Positions 32,460-44,635 of a stretch of DNA of 64,000 nt are shown here, piece by piece (positions within the stretch are counted from its first letter, which is position 1; the number at the start of each line of letters is the position of its first letter). The stretch spans positions 14,724,001 to 14,788,000 of the forward strand of contig NC_087099.1 of assembly GCF_963855985.1 (NCBI RefSeq). The letters are read 5' to 3'. The position numbers and the translations under genes were made by a program. Below the pieces are notes generated by a model. That model worked only from the letters and a program-made list of their open reading frames with translations. It did not search any database and had not been told where the DNA came from. The DNA is from Ostrinia nubilalis. Taxonomy: Eukaryota; Arthropoda; Insecta; Lepidoptera; Crambidae.

Positions 32460-34705
32460 CTTCATCCATATAGTTTCATTTATTTTTTCATTTACTTTTA
32501 TTTAAAGTCATCCGTGAGTGGTAGCGCTTTAAAAGTCATAAGTGCATTAGAATTTAAGGGTTCCAATTACATTCACGCATGGGAGTTATTGGAGAATAGG
32601 TTTCATAACGAGCGACTTTTGGTGCATAATCATGTGAAGGCATTATTTTATGTTCCGTCTGTCACTAAGGAATGTCCACAACAGATTCGATTGTTGATTG
32701 ATAGCATATTACGTGTAGGTAGGTAACTTACGCGCCTTAAAATCTTTAAATGAACCTACAGACAACTGGGATGGGATACATTAATAATTTACAAGCTAGA
32801 CGTATCAACTGAACGGGAATGGGAAAATCACAAAGGTTCAATTATTGGATCTAACACGCAGACAAAAATAACCTTAGACGAATTATTGCAATTTTTACGT
32901 AACCGAGCAGATACGTTAGAAATGATTCATTTGAATCGTCATAAAGGCACTGATTACTTCCGTTCGAAACACTTATGACTCAAAATGGCAACAATCACAA
33001 ACCACTCATAGTTATGTCACTACGAATAAACCTAAAAAAAACGCATACGTCACTGTTTAATGTGTAAAGATAATCACGCACTTTATGCCTGCACAGTTTT
33101 CTTAAATTTACCCATAATATAAAGTAGATTAACATTCGTAGATGAACATAAACTTTGCCGTAACTGTTTGCGTGCCGGTCATTCAATTACTGACTGCTAA
33201 TTCGGTCCCTGTAAACAGTGTCAGTGGAAACACAACAGTTTATTACATTCAGATATATAAATAAACTTGACGGTCAATCGAAATTAATAAATAAAAATTT
33301 GAACGGTAGTAGCACATCGACCGCCTTGCTGGGCCTTGCATTCCTCAACCGTTAACTCGAGTACGCCCAACATACTGCGCGGTACACAAATTGTGTTTCC
33401 ATCCACTGCGTTGATAGAAGTTGCGGACGATAAAAACGAATTTCATACCGTCCGAGCTCTTCTTGACAACGGAAGTGAACATTGCATTATTACAGAAAAC
33501 TTATGTAAACGTTTAAACGCATCTTTATTACAGTCCACTATACGTATTTCAGGAGTAGGACAATCTGTCTCACACTAATAAATCGTGTAATATTCATATA
33601 CGTTCTAAGTTGAGTTATTATAATGAGAATATTACTTGCTTAGCTTTGTTAGGATTGGGCTGGTGAAATTCTACTGATGAATTATATTTTGCGTCTAAAA
33701 TCGACATGAAAGAAAATACAGTACTTACTAAAATTCGTATGTTAGCCATTATAGCTCAAATTTATGACCCGCTAGGTTTATTAGCTCCAGCTATTATCAT
33801 TGCCAAGATATTAATTCAAAAGCTGTGGCTTCTAAAAATAGATTGGGATGCGACCGTACCTACCCGATGACGTCACACATACTTGGTTTAACTGGTTTAA
33901 CTTCATAGATTCTTTGCAATGTCTCAATGATTTACGTATCCCTCGATTCGTAAGGAGTGTTCACACCTCAGATCATATCTATGATCTGAGGTTCACACTC
34001 AACACACCGAGTTACATATTTTCACAGACGCATCTCAAGATGCTTATGGGGCGTGTGCATACGTGCGTACATTAGACGGTTCAGATGTAATTTAATTGTA
34101 AAATTTCTTTGCGCAAAAAGTAAAGTAGCACACCTCAAAGTTATAACTATACCTAAACTTGAGCTTTGTGGTGCTCATATAGGGGCAAAACTTTATGAAA
34201 AAATTATTGGATCACTTTAATTAAAATTCTATAAAGTATATTTTTGGTCAGACTCCACCATTGTTTTGGGCTGGCTTCGTATGTCTCCTCATTTACTTAA
34301 AACGTTTGTACAAAACCGAGTTACTGAAATAAACGAGTTAACTGGTGGCATGCCGTGGTTGCATGTAAATGGCAAAGATTCTAAACTTTGGTGGAACGGA
34401 CCCGATTTTTTGAGTAAATATGATTTCATAAATTCAAATATTTCCGATTATAATGATAATTTAATAAATAATATTAGCCTGCCTGAACTTAATTTAAAGA
34501 AATTAAGTTTTTTTTCTAATAAAATGCCACATTTAATAGATTTCAATCGATTTCCATCACTTACTAAATTAATTCGCATCGTTGCTTATGTACCTACTCC
34601 GCTTTATAAACAAGATGCGCTTGCGACTGACTGGCTTACGGAAATAACTTTTTGTCATAGGTTCTTAATAAGTACAAGGTTATTATGTTTAAATTCAAAA
34701 TAATT
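32460..34705 (+). pseudogene. Decayed BEL/Pao LTR retrotransposon, lacking the RT core and integrase
   Basis: Pieces follow BEL/Pao order in broken frames. Gag (32,500-32,940): GSALKVISALEFKGSNYIHAW, then NERLLVHNHVKALF. Then a zinc-knuckle relic and a protease (33,400-33,580) with ALLDNGSEHCIITENLC. Directly after it comes the region behind the RT core: MLAIIAQIYDPLGLLAPAII, an RNase H start (FTDASQDAYGACAYVRTLDG), KVITIPKLELCGAHIGAKL and SDSTIVLGWL, ending WWNGPDFL. The RT catalytic block is deleted between about 33,640 and 33,660, and integrase and LTRs are not seen. Many stops and frameshifts. Confidence 0.8.
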
Positions 34706-35252
34706 TATTTCATATTCCTGTTAAAAACCAACAAAAGTTAGTCTTTACTTAATTAAAGCCTATTTACATAAATATTTACATTGCGTTTAGTACCTACTGA
34801 CCTTAAACAAATTACATTAATACTAACAGCCCAATTGACTCACTAAAGTCCTAGAGGTAGATAGGACAAGTCGACACATAAGTACTTATTATAATGGCAG
34901 TAAGAAATATAAGTACATAGGTACAAAGTAGGTTTCTTCATAGAGATATTTTTTAGGTAAATAGGGAATTAGGAATGATGACTGGGTAATGAAATCGAAA
35001 TTCTATTTAGTCCGTCAGACAGATTAATTAGAAAATATTAGACTCGTCGTCAGTACCAAATCTCTACCCAAGTAACATTTTACTCCATTTAAGAGTTCAC
35101 ATTTAGTTCCAATGTGTACTTAAAGCATTAGTACAGTTCACTCGTGATGTATAACGGCCATTCTCAGATTAGCTAGTTTTTGCGTGTCCGGGCTGTTAAA
35201 TCGTTAAAAATGACAAATTAGAGACATGCAAGTATTTTTATATGTTACTTAA

Positions 35253-36208
35253 CACGTTGAGTGCGAAACCAGGTCTATAGACCTTGTGTACGTCTCGCTT
35301 ACCGTGCGGCTAAGAAAATTATAGTCTTCCTTGTCGTGCGAAAGGCATAACTTCAATTGGGTCCGGTGTAGGAAAGTGATGAATATATATCTATGATGTA
35401 TTCTTAAAATAGAATCCAATGATGTATCTACCTTAATACCAGGTTTTTAGACCTGGTACCGCACGGAAGTAATAAAATGTCTTCACAATGCGAAACCAGG
35501 TCGAAGCACCTTGTACCCTGCGCACCTGGTACCGCACCCCACGCTAGCTTCGTGCAGCCAGTGTTGCCTCGCATTCGTAAGAAACGCACATGTCAACATG
35601 GCGTCAAGAGAAACAAACAAAATCAAAACTGCAAATTGATTATAATTTAATTTGCTACACGATTTATTGCTAATTTAAATAATGTTTTTCGTGACAAACA
35701 TTTGAAGTTGTAACTAAATGTTATTAAATAATATGTTTTCTTTAAATATAGCTTATTTAAGTATTTATGCACGTATGTCTTATTTGTAAAATATTTTGAC
35801 TAAATTATTAAAACATCTTTGTTTGTTACTTTTTTAAATTTTTATTAAAACTTAATTTAAACTATCGATATTTGTATTTCACATCCCTAGAATACCCACC
35901 AGACTTCCCTACTTCAGTGCGGCACAGGGTGCATAAGCCTTGTATTTTGAATATAGCTATAATTTTTATACTAAACAAGTTATTCACGAACGCCTTCAGG
36001 TGTATGTCAATAAATGCATTATTATTAATATTCAAAGAAAAAAAACACAATATCTATTAACATGAAGCCAAAAATAAAATTAATATATCTTAAATATTAC
36101 AAGGTCTTTAAGCCTTGTGCCGCCACAATGTAAGTTTTAATACAAGGTTTATTGACCTGGTACCGAAGGAATGGAAAGTATTAGAAAGTAACTGCCGCAG
36201 CAAAGGTG
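35253..36208. mobile_element. Non-autonomous piggyBac-like element
   Basis: TTAA flanks both ends (35249-35252, 36209-36212). The ends read CACGTTGAGTGCGAAACC and, on the other strand, CACCTTTGCTGCGGCAG, which are similar. It is 956 bp with no transposase. Both subterminal regions hold palindromic repeats of the type ACCAGGTC...GACCTGGTACC, at least six in all. Confidence 0.7.
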
Positions 36209-36212
36209 TTAA

Positions 36213-37870
36213 CAACCCTATCCAGTTGTGCATTAAATCATAGGCCTTTATTTTAAGTATTTGTGTCTAAATTAATTTCATGAACCTCTGTTCTCTAATT
36301 ACCGTTACGCGTCCGCACACCGACTTAATGTTAAAAGTTGGCTGTAATTTTTATGTCGTAAAGATTTGGTTTACTCCATTCAACATTTTAAAGAGCATAA
36401 AAGATACTCTTATGCATAGCAAAATATCTATTCAACAGAACCATTCTGTAAATAATTAGAATTAAAAAACTGCTTGTCCGAGCGAAAATCCTAATTCCCG
36501 TGACGTTTTTTGTTTTTGGGCACACAAGCCTAAATAATAATATTTGACACATCATTTACGCACGCGGCGCGAGCCCTTAGTTAGTTCTATGACCTGTAAG
36601 CAAGTAGACGTCTATTGCTTTGGCGTACCGTCGATGAATTGCGTAAGAGTATAATTACCATATCTTTGGTTTTCAATTTTTCTATTTACCGTGTCCTTAT
36701 TTTTAAACTAGATTTTTGAAGGTAGATCCACGTTGTTGATTTAAATAGAATCAGTACTTTGGCCTCCATACGTTATAGTAAGACAGTATTTGCATACCCT
36801 GCAGATTTTGGAAATTTTGAAGAAAAACTATCGTTTTCTAATTTCCATGTACTAATTACCATATATTTATAATCACCGTTGTATGAAGTTATTACCTACA
36901 AACTGCACTCACGATTGAATAAGTATGATTATAAAATAGCTAAACTTTCGCATAACAACTTTACGGACTTTTCTTCCAATCTGACATCAAAATATTGAAA
37001 AGCTTTCGTTAGAGTTACCTCAAAATAGATTCGATTTCATGACGAATGTTCAGCTTCAGTTGCTGCATGCATGGTTGTTGGATTTTAGAGTATATTTTAA
37101 CCCCTAAGGTAACCCCACAAAAAGAAGTTAGCTGGAGTAAAATCGGGGCTTCCTGATGGCCAGGGGATGTCACCCCTGTGTGAAACATGTCTCGTACCAG
37201 ATATTTATTTTTACTATTAATATAATTGATATTAACATGTTAAATCATTAATTTGCGCTGGCATCCCTAGCTGTCAGACGCGTAATTTTAACGGGACAAA
37301 TTTTTAATGTTATTTTACTATAATTTCGTGTAATATTGTGATAAATTATACTGAAATCAAGTGTATATCGTATAAATAATGTATACGAATGTTATACGAC
37401 GAAACTACATAATATTTAAGACAAAAAAGTGAAGACAAAATTTCGTCAGCTGTCAACGAAAAATCATCATAAATTCAAATTTACGGAACAAAATAACAGG
37501 GGAGTATTGTTTTTATCCATTAATTAAGTAATATCTATGGGTAAATTACATGTATTTTTCATTATACACTGAAATTATAACAGTACATTCCCAACGTTGA
37601 GGTTATATTTTCATGTAAATAGTCTTATTTTTGCCTTAGAATTCCTCAATTTTAAACTTTATTCTGTAAAATAATACAATAGGTACGTGTAAAAGATCCT
37701 TTATTATAAGTGAAAATAAGTAGACAAATTATTTACCCGTTATTTTAACAAAAAATTCCTACCCACACAACTTAGCTTTACTTTATAAATTGGTTATTTT
37801 CTGTACTAAGACTCTTAAATGCTAATAAGATAGTATTAAAATACAGATCCCTAATAGTCTATCACCTACT
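36213..37870. other. AT-rich intergenic DNA and probable LINE 5' UTR
   Basis: No coding content. The 5' boundary of the following LINE is not visible; the base composition changes around 37,250-37,290 and again near 37,870, so the 5' UTR probably begins in this interval. Confidence 0.35.
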
Positions 37871-37987
37871 GTTATTGCCAAGATCACTAAAACCCTTTTT
37901 TTAATTTTTTTTTCTCGGTTCTTCGATCGGGATCGCTACACAAAATCCTATTTCCATTGGTAAACTTCACTGCAACAAGCTTCAGGG

Positions 37988-39580
37988 ATGTTGACCCGTA
38001 AGGCCACCATGAAGGACATGGAAGTTAAGTTGAGGCAGGCTCTCCTGGACCTCAAAGCTTCACGAGAGGTCAGCGACCAGCTGCTCCGGGAACGTGAAGA
38101 CAGTGAACAGGAGATCCAAAAAGTTGTAAACAGGAACTCACAACTGAAGAATGAGCTTGCCGAGCTTCATGGCAAATATCTAGACTTAGCGGAGCAATGT
38201 TTGAAGTTGCAACAAACAGTGAATTCGTTCAGTGAATGCAACAACACTCATGAGCAGGCTTTGGATCGCATCCATGACCTTGAAAAGAGCCTATGTGAGT
38301 CACATAAAACCATAAAATCTATGGAGGAGGAAAAACAGGTTCAAGAATTGAACTCAACCGTGAGCCTGTATAATGAATTGATTAACAGTGATCACGAATT
38401 GAAGAATCCAACTATACCTATAATAGACTTGATATGTGATGTGTCTTGTTCCGGTCCAGCAGTAAAGTATCAATTTAATAGTAATAATAAACTTAAAAAA
38501 TATATTAAAATCAAGAAATTTATCAAGAAAACCAAAAAATTAATTAAATTTCAACGTAGTATACCTAAACAGTCAATTCTAATGAAAGAGAAAAATCTTT
38601 TAAAAGAAAAGCTTAAATCATACAACTTAATAATAGAACAAAACAAAAAGTTGTATGATGACAATACTTTAATCTTACATGAGAAAATCGATGACTTGGA
38701 AGTTTATCTTAAACAGATCCAATCTCGGTATGAAATGGCACAGAAACAAATCAATGAACATGTACTGGCCACTTCCGAACTTGTTGACCTATGTAATTAT
38801 AAAACTGAGCGTTTTGAGTCCTTATCAAATAAACATTCTTGTAACTGTATTAATGGCCTTCAGCCCACTATAATACCAAAGTCTACTCAATCTGAGTCGG
38901 GGCAGGACACATTCACTAAATCCCAAACTAATGTAACTGATTTGCCTAAAAAAATTAGTGCTACCTGTAATGAAAGGAAAACTTTTATTTATTCTGATCA
39001 ACTTGGTCAAGGGTTAGGTTCTATGCTCAGGGAGCACTTGAATACACAAGTATTGAACTATTGCTACCCGGGTAGGTTTCTTACAGAGATAATTTACGAA
39101 ATTAGTAAAAACCAAAAACTGGATGAGAACTCCAATGTTATCATAATGTATGGTAATAGTTACTTAGTAGATAAAAAGAGTATAATTCAGAATATTGACC
39201 AACTCTTGGATTTGCAAAATAGATTAAAATTTAAGATAATTTTGTGTGCTTTACCCTATGTAAATTCAGGGTATAATTTCAATAAGATCAACAAGAAAAT
39301 ATTTGATTTAAATATACTAATGTATAACCTGACTTATCGTCATAGCGACGCACTTTTACTTTTTGACATAAATAAATTTATTTCTAGCTTTAAGTTGACT
39401 GCAGATACAATGTATCTCTCTAAAAAATTAAAGAATAAATTAGCCTCTTTGATTGCATTCAATATTAAATGTAATCATATTCATAAAAATAATCATAATC
39501 AGGGTACTAATAATTTGATTTCTCACTATGTAAATAGTAATAATATTAAGACTGTACCTACTACTAGTTGTTTAAACTGA
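37988..39580 (+). CDS. LINE ORF1 protein (coiled coil plus esterase-like domain)
   Basis: 530 codons, intact, ATG at 37988. The first 120 residues are strongly heptad-like (for example SREVSDQLLREREDSEQEIQ and LAELHGKYLDLAEQCLKLQQ), fitting a coiled coil for trimerisation or RNP assembly. A basic Lys-rich patch follows (KYIKIKKFIKKTKKLIKFQ). The last third (about residues 330-500: FIYSDQLGQGLGSML, VIIMYGNSYLVDKK, KIILCALPYVNSGYN) looks like the SGNH-esterase-type domain known from ORF1 of CR1-related LINEs; that assignment is by pattern and not certain. The stop is TGA at 39578-39580, inside a 13-nt overlap with ORF2. Confidence 0.8.
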   Translation: MLTRKATMKDMEVKLRQALLDLKASREVSDQLLREREDSEQEIQKVVNRNSQLKNELAELHGKYLDLAEQCLKLQQTVNSFSECNNTHEQALDRIHDLEKSLCESHKTIKSMEEEKQVQELNSTVSLYNELINSDHELKNPTIPIIDLICDVSCSGPAVKYQFNSNNKLKKYIKIKKFIKKTKKLIKFQRSIPKQSILMKEKNLLKEKLKSYNLIIEQNKKLYDDNTLILHEKIDDLEVYLKQIQSRYEMAQKQINEHVLATSELVDLCNYKTERFESLSNKHSCNCINGLQPTIIPKSTQSESGQDTFTKSQTNVTDLPKKISATCNERKTFIYSDQLGQGLGSMLREHLNTQVLNYCYPGRFLTEIIYEISKNQKLDENSNVIIMYGNSYLVDKKSIIQNIDQLLDLQNRLKFKIILCALPYVNSGYNFNKINKKIFDLNILMYNLTYRHSDALLLFDINKFISSFKLTADTMYLSKKLKNKLASLIAFNIKCNHIHKNNHNQGTNNLISHYVNSNNIKTVPTTSCLN

Positions 39581-42444
39581 GGCACTCGACAAAGGCCAAG
39601 TCTGGAACATTCAAGATTGTTCATCAAAATATTCAAGGCTTGACCAGCAAAGTTTTAGAATTAGAGCTTTTCTTAAAAAGTTTTGACATTAATGTAATGT
39701 GTATTACTGAACACTGGCTTAAGAAATATGAAAGCTCTCTTTACATAGATAATTATCAGTTATGTAGCGCGTTTTACAGGAAGTCTGCCATTCACGGAGG
39801 CTCCTTAATATTTGTCAATAATAATATTAAATGTAAAGAACGCAAAGATGTAGTAGGGCTATCAGTTGAGCGTGTTATCGAAATTTCCTGTGTCGAGCTT
39901 GAGAGTTACATCATTGTATGTGTGTATAGACCCCCTTCTGGGGACTTTGGTATTTTTGAAGCGGCTATTGAGGATGCTCTTAATAAAACTTGTAACAGCA
40001 ACAAAAAGGTCTTAGTTTGTGGAGATTTTAACGTCAATTTACTAGATAGCTCATCATCATATTCTGTAAGACTACTTTCCCTTTTTAAGTCATTTAATTT
40101 GTTTAGTCAATTTAAGGAGCCAACTAGAATTACGGAAACCACAGCTACTTGTCTAGATAATATTTTCTCTAGCTGTGTCCCTGACAAAAAAGCTGTCATA
40201 CACAATCTTACGTCAGATCACTGTGGTATTAAAGTAGAATTTATTTTTAATAATTCTAATAATACAAGTAACAAAAATGCCGTATGTAGACCTGTAACCA
40301 TTAGTCGTCTAGAACGTTTTAAGAATAATCTTGGAAATAAATTGCATTTAGTGCCGTACGTGCAGGGAGACCCAGATGCTCTTTACAATAACCTTTTCGA
40401 ATGTATTAAAACCGAACATGACAAAGTTTTTACTGTAAAGCCATTAAAACCAAATACCAAATCTAAGTTTAGTGACTGGGCTACTAAGGGAATATACAAA
40501 AGTCGAAATACGTTATATGAACTTTATGGCATGAAAAAGTATAATAATAGTATATCTTTTCTTGAGCATGTGAAAAAGTATTCAAAAATTTTTAAGAAAG
40601 TTTGCTTCATGGCTAAGTCTTTTTATATTCGGGACAAGATAGGAAACGCCAGTAATAAAATAAAAGAAACTTGGAATGTTATCAACCGAGAGACTGGTAA
40701 ACTAAAACCAAGAGATAATGACTTTTCTCTCAAAGTTCACGATAATTTGATATCTGCAGATAAAGATGTAGCGGAAGTTTTTAACAATTTTTTTGTTAAT
40801 ATAGCTTCAGCAACAACTGCCAACTTAAAGTCATCTCCCTCCGAGGCTGAAGAAATATTGAAAACCCACGTGACACCCTGTGACTCTCACTTCTCTTTTA
40901 AACATATTACTCCATTAGATATCACTAAAACTTTTAATCTTTTAAATGTAAAGAGTACAACTGATATCTGGGGCATCTCTGTCAAGATAGTCAAACACAT
41001 TATTGATATAATTTCCCCACAGTTAGCGATAATATTCAATAATTGCATAGAGAAGGGAATCTTCCCCGACCTCATGAAACACAGTAGACTAATGCCATTA
41101 TTTAAGTCTGGTAGCAAAACCGACCCTGGCAATTATAGACCCATTTCTATCTTGCCCGCTTTGAGCAAGATTTTTGAAAAAATCATACAGGAGCAACTTA
41201 TGATTCACTTTGGCTCTAATAAACTATTTCATAGTGAACAATATGGTTTTACCAAGGGTCGTTCCACCACCGATGCCGGGGTTGCACTACTTAAACATAT
41301 CTTCGAGGCTTGGGAAAATTCTCAAAATGCACTAGGGGTCTTCTGTGATCTCTCAAAAGCTTTTGACTGCGTAGAACATCAAACGCTAATTCGCAAACTG
41401 CACTATTATGGGGTAAAGGACTCGGCTTTGGATTTAATACAATCCTATTTAAACTTTAGAGTTCAAAAAGTCGACATAAATGGTGTTTTGTCTTCTGGGT
41501 CACCTGTGAAAATGGGAGTTCCGCAGGGGTCCATTCTGGGTCCATTCTTGTTTCTTATATACATTAATGATCTACCATATTTTGTTAAAGACTCTTGCGA
41601 AATCGTGTTATTTGCTGATGACACATCTTTGATTTTTAATATTGATAGAAGTAAAAATAACTTTGACGATGTAAATAATGCACTAACTAGAGTTTTAAGT
41701 TGGTTCACTACAAATAATCTACAACTGAATGCAAAGAAAACAAAATGTATAAAATTCTCTTTGCCTAACGTAAAAACAGTTAGTACCCAAATAGAACTTA
41801 ATAATAATGCAATCGATCTGGTAGAATCTACTGTATTTCTGGGAATTACCCTGGATTCAAAACTCCAGTGGGGCTCCCATATAGAAACTCTGGCGGGAAA
41901 GCTCAGCTCAGCGGCTTTTGCAATAAAAAGGATACGGTCATTAACCGATGTTTCAACAGCTCGCTTAGTCTACTTTAGCTACTTTCATAGCCTAATGTCA
42001 TATGGAATCATGCTATGGGGCAAAGCTGCAGATTTTGAAACAATATTTATTCTGCAAAAACGTGCCATAAGATACTTGTATAAAATGAAAGCAAGAGCGT
42101 CCCTTAGAGAATTGTTTAAAGAAATTGGCATTCTCACGGCCGCTTCACAATACATCTTAAACTGTATTCTATTTATTCAACAAAATATTAATGAATTCAA
42201 AAAGAAAAGTGATATTCACCAAATCAATACTAGAAATAAAAATAAATTGGCTATACCCGCTTTTAGACTTAATAAAGTGTTTGCCACCTTTATGGGACAA
42301 GGTATCCATTTTTATAACAAAGTCCCTGATAAATATAAAGAGCTACAGTACAATAAATTTAAAGGTATAGTTAAAGATCACATGCTTAAAAAAGCCTATT
42401 ATACAACTCGAGATTTTCTTAATGATAAGTCATCCTGGGAGTAG
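39568..42444 (+). CDS. LINE ORF2: AP endonuclease plus reverse transcriptase (CR1/jockey group)
   Basis: About 958 codons, intact. N-terminal endonuclease: VHQNIQGLTSKV, CITEHWL, CVYRPPSGDF, CGDFNVNLLD and TSDHCGI supply the expected Asn, Glu, Asp/Asn and terminal Ser-Asp-His. Reverse transcriptase: RLMPLFKSG, YRPISILPALSKIFEK, QYGFTKGRSTTDA, FCDLSKAFDCVEH, GVPQGSILGPFLFLIYINDL and FADDTSLIF (catalytic Asp pair at about 41,611-41,622). No RNase H domain, as usual in the CR1 group. The frame has no ATG near its beginning: it opens right after a TAG at 39565-39567 and lies -1 relative to ORF1. Its first usable codons overlap ORF1's UUUAAAC, so it is probably made by -1 frameshifting or by reinitiation. 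Intact frames suggest recent activity. Confidence 0.9.
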   Translation: MFKLRHSTKAKSGTFKIVHQNIQGLTSKVLELELFLKSFDINVMCITEHWLKKYESSLYIDNYQLCSAFYRKSAIHGGSLIFVNNNIKCKERKDVVGLSVERVIEISCVELESYIIVCVYRPPSGDFGIFEAAIEDALNKTCNSNKKVLVCGDFNVNLLDSSSSYSVRLLSLFKSFNLFSQFKEPTRITETTATCLDNIFSSCVPDKKAVIHNLTSDHCGIKVEFIFNNSNNTSNKNAVCRPVTISRLERFKNNLGNKLHLVPYVQGDPDALYNNLFECIKTEHDKVFTVKPLKPNTKSKFSDWATKGIYKSRNTLYELYGMKKYNNSISFLEHVKKYSKIFKKVCFMAKSFYIRDKIGNASNKIKETWNVINRETGKLKPRDNDFSLKVHDNLISADKDVAEVFNNFFVNIASATTANLKSSPSEAEEILKTHVTPCDSHFSFKHITPLDITKTFNLLNVKSTTDIWGISVKIVKHIIDIISPQLAIIFNNCIEKGIFPDLMKHSRLMPLFKSGSKTDPGNYRPISILPALSKIFEKIIQEQLMIHFGSNKLFHSEQYGFTKGRSTTDAGVALLKHIFEAWENSQNALGVFCDLSKAFDCVEHQTLIRKLHYYGVKDSALDLIQSYLNFRVQKVDINGVLSSGSPVKMGVPQGSILGPFLFLIYINDLPYFVKDSCEIVLFADDTSLIFNIDRSKNNFDDVNNALTRVLSWFTTNNLQLNAKKTKCIKFSLPNVKTVSTQIELNNNAIDLVESTVFLGITLDSKLQWGSHIETLAGKLSSAAFAIKRIRSLTDVSTARLVYFSYFHSLMSYGIMLWGKAADFETIFILQKRAIRYLYKMKARASLRELFKEIGILTAASQYILNCILFIQQNINEFKKKSDIHQINTRNKNKLAIPAFRLNKVFATFMGQGIHFYNKVPDKYKELQYNKFKGIVKDHMLKKAYYTTRDFLNDKSSWE
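39571..39577 (+). promoter_or_regulatory. Candidate -1 ribosomal frameshift heptamer (U UUA AAC) at the LINE ORF1/ORF2 overlap
   Basis: In the ORF1 frame the codons are TGT TTA AAC TGA, so T TTA AAC fits the X XXY YYZ rule exactly and the ORF1 stop follows immediately. A -1 slip continues TTT AAA CTG AGG into ORF2. The ORF2 frame is closed by TAG only six bases upstream, so this 13-nt overlap is the only place the frames can be joined. Confidence 0.65.
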
Positions 42445-43163
42445 GATTATGGTCCTCTCATGCTCGCACTAAAAAGAATTAAAATCGTGCTATGAAAAGT
42501 AATGTATAAACTAATCTAATTTTCTAAAATGTTATAGTGTCATGCTTCTCAATCTGGACTGTTACTTAACTTTATTATTGGTTTTTTTTTTTCTCTAAGA
42601 GATAACTTGGTATTGTCATTCTCACTAAAATGTCTCTGGGGTGGTGGCGTAGTGAGGCGGGTCGTTACATTCCCTCTAATATGGTCGAGTGAAGCGATGG
42701 CTGGTTCACTCGTCATGTCTGTGAACAGGCGCTGCTTTCGGGGACTGGTCAATCCAAGTTATTCCAACTTATGTATGCGAGTCATTTCTACTAGTATTTG
42801 GGTATGTAATCTGTAAGTCTAGATATTAGCACGTCACTACCTTGTTTAATATGCCACGCAATTTTGTATACCCATTCTTATAAGATACACTATACAAGAA
42901 TGCATGGTAAATTCAGTGAACTGCTCCTGAATCGAATGTACCTGCTATTTCTATTTTTTTATATTAACCGGCAGACAGTGGTGACTGAGTTTGTTGCGGC
43001 GCTTCTTCTCAGCACTTGCCAAATGTTGGTCTCGAAGCGCTGGTAGGGTAAAAAGATTATGAGACATGTAGAGGCTCCTTAAGAGCAAAATGACGATTTG
43101 TAAGAACTATTTATTAGTCTAAACAAATAAAGAAATTTTGACTTTGACTTTGACTTTGAATTA
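42445..43163 (+). mobile_element. LINE 3' UTR and tandem-repeat tail
   Basis: Non-coding sequence after ORF2, ending in AATAAAGAAATTTTGAC and three to four TTTGAC units, the kind of short-repeat tail seen in CR1-type LINEs. Pieces of this 3' UTR recur at 20,455-20,545 and 23,470-23,545. Confidence 0.75.
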
Positions 43164-44394
43164 ATTCTAATATAATACCATTAAAATCTATCCATGTTAA
43201 CTTTGCCCTAAGAAGATGAGATTGTCCAACAGTAACACTTACCTGGCATGATCACATTAAGAACAAAAGGGAACAAATGAACAGACAATGGGCCTTTTCA
43301 AGACGAGTGTTTAGGCACTTGGTACCATCCTAGACTGCATCCTACCTGTTTTGTTATGCATGTGCATAGAAAAAAAAGTTCGTGATATGCAATGGATACT
43401 GGGCAGAAGAAGCTTGGAGAACAAACTAAATACAAATGCATCTTAAGACCCATGTAGACATATGGCATCGACCGGTTTACAAAGTCCACTGAAGTGATAC
43501 CAAACGTCAAAGAGGGTGTAGAAAATTCCTGTAAAGCTTACAAACAAAGACTAGACCGTCATGAAATCTATTTGTTGCATCCCTTCTAAATTCTGAGAAT
43601 TCTGCATTCAGGCTCAGGAGAAAGCGAATAGCATCAATCTGAAAACTTATTGTAAAAGAATCGAGGTGACAAATCATGGGATATGCAGAGCTGGAACTGT
43701 CATTATTACAAATTCAATTTAATCTGATAATGGGTGATGGCTGATCACAGATAGATTAAAAAGAGGAAAAGACACTAATATCATGAATACATTTTTCGAT
43801 ATATGCATATCCAAAAAGTCAAATTTGTGAGACCTCCTGATCCATTATCTGTATCCATCGTTTGTACCACATTTAAAGCAAGTAAATGATGATTCAGATT
43901 CTGATTCAGCTAAATGCTCTCATTTTAAATGTGACACATAGCCCCTTCTTGCTGAAACTAAGTGTTCCTGTTATAGCCTCGATTCTTGCAGTACACTGAA
44001 AATATCATGATACAATAAATAATAGAAATTAGTGTTTTTCTTTTTGCAAAGGGTTATTAAGAGTACCTACAGCCTTTTATATGACGCTATACAATATTTG
44101 TGTACGCATTTATCAATGCCAGATGTTGTTTTTTTGCTATTTTACATATCTTTTCTAATTACCGTTAGATTAATATTAGCCTTATCTAATTACCGTGACC
44201 ATAAAATTTTTGGGTCTCATTTACGCGAAAACCGCTTTGAATAATTTGACGCCTTTACGATTGTTAAATTCGTAATTTTCATGTGTTTTATATTTAAATG
44301 CGTTTAAGTCAATTAAGCCAAATTTCAAAAATAATATGGTAATTAGGCTGAGAACGCCTAATCGTGAGAATGACCGATAAGCTGTATTATTGCA

Positions 44395-44635
44395 ATTCAT
44401 CATCATCAACAGCCCTTTACAGTCCACTGCTGGACTATGAGCCTCCTCCACTATAGTGGAGGGTTTTGCCATAATCTCCACGCTAGGCAGGCGGGTTGGA
44501 GATCGCAGTTTAAAAGATTGATGTTTTTCAGAGAGCGCTGCTGCCCATTCTCTGTTTGATGTGTAGTCCCTAAGTCGCCTCTTACGACACCCGCGGGAAG
44601 AGTAGGGGTTGGTGACAAATGTATTCTACTCAATT
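44395..44635 (-). repeat. Common lepidopteran interspersed repeat
   Basis: The minus strand carries CCGCGGGTGTCGTAAGAGGC and the plus strand CAGTCCACTGCTGGAC; both are hallmark stretches of a highly repeated lepidopteran retroposon. Confidence 0.65.

Noticed and set aside
33966..33991. Perfect 12-bp palindrome with 2-nt spacer
   Set aside because: Inside the decayed BEL/Pao element, short, and with no further support as a site.
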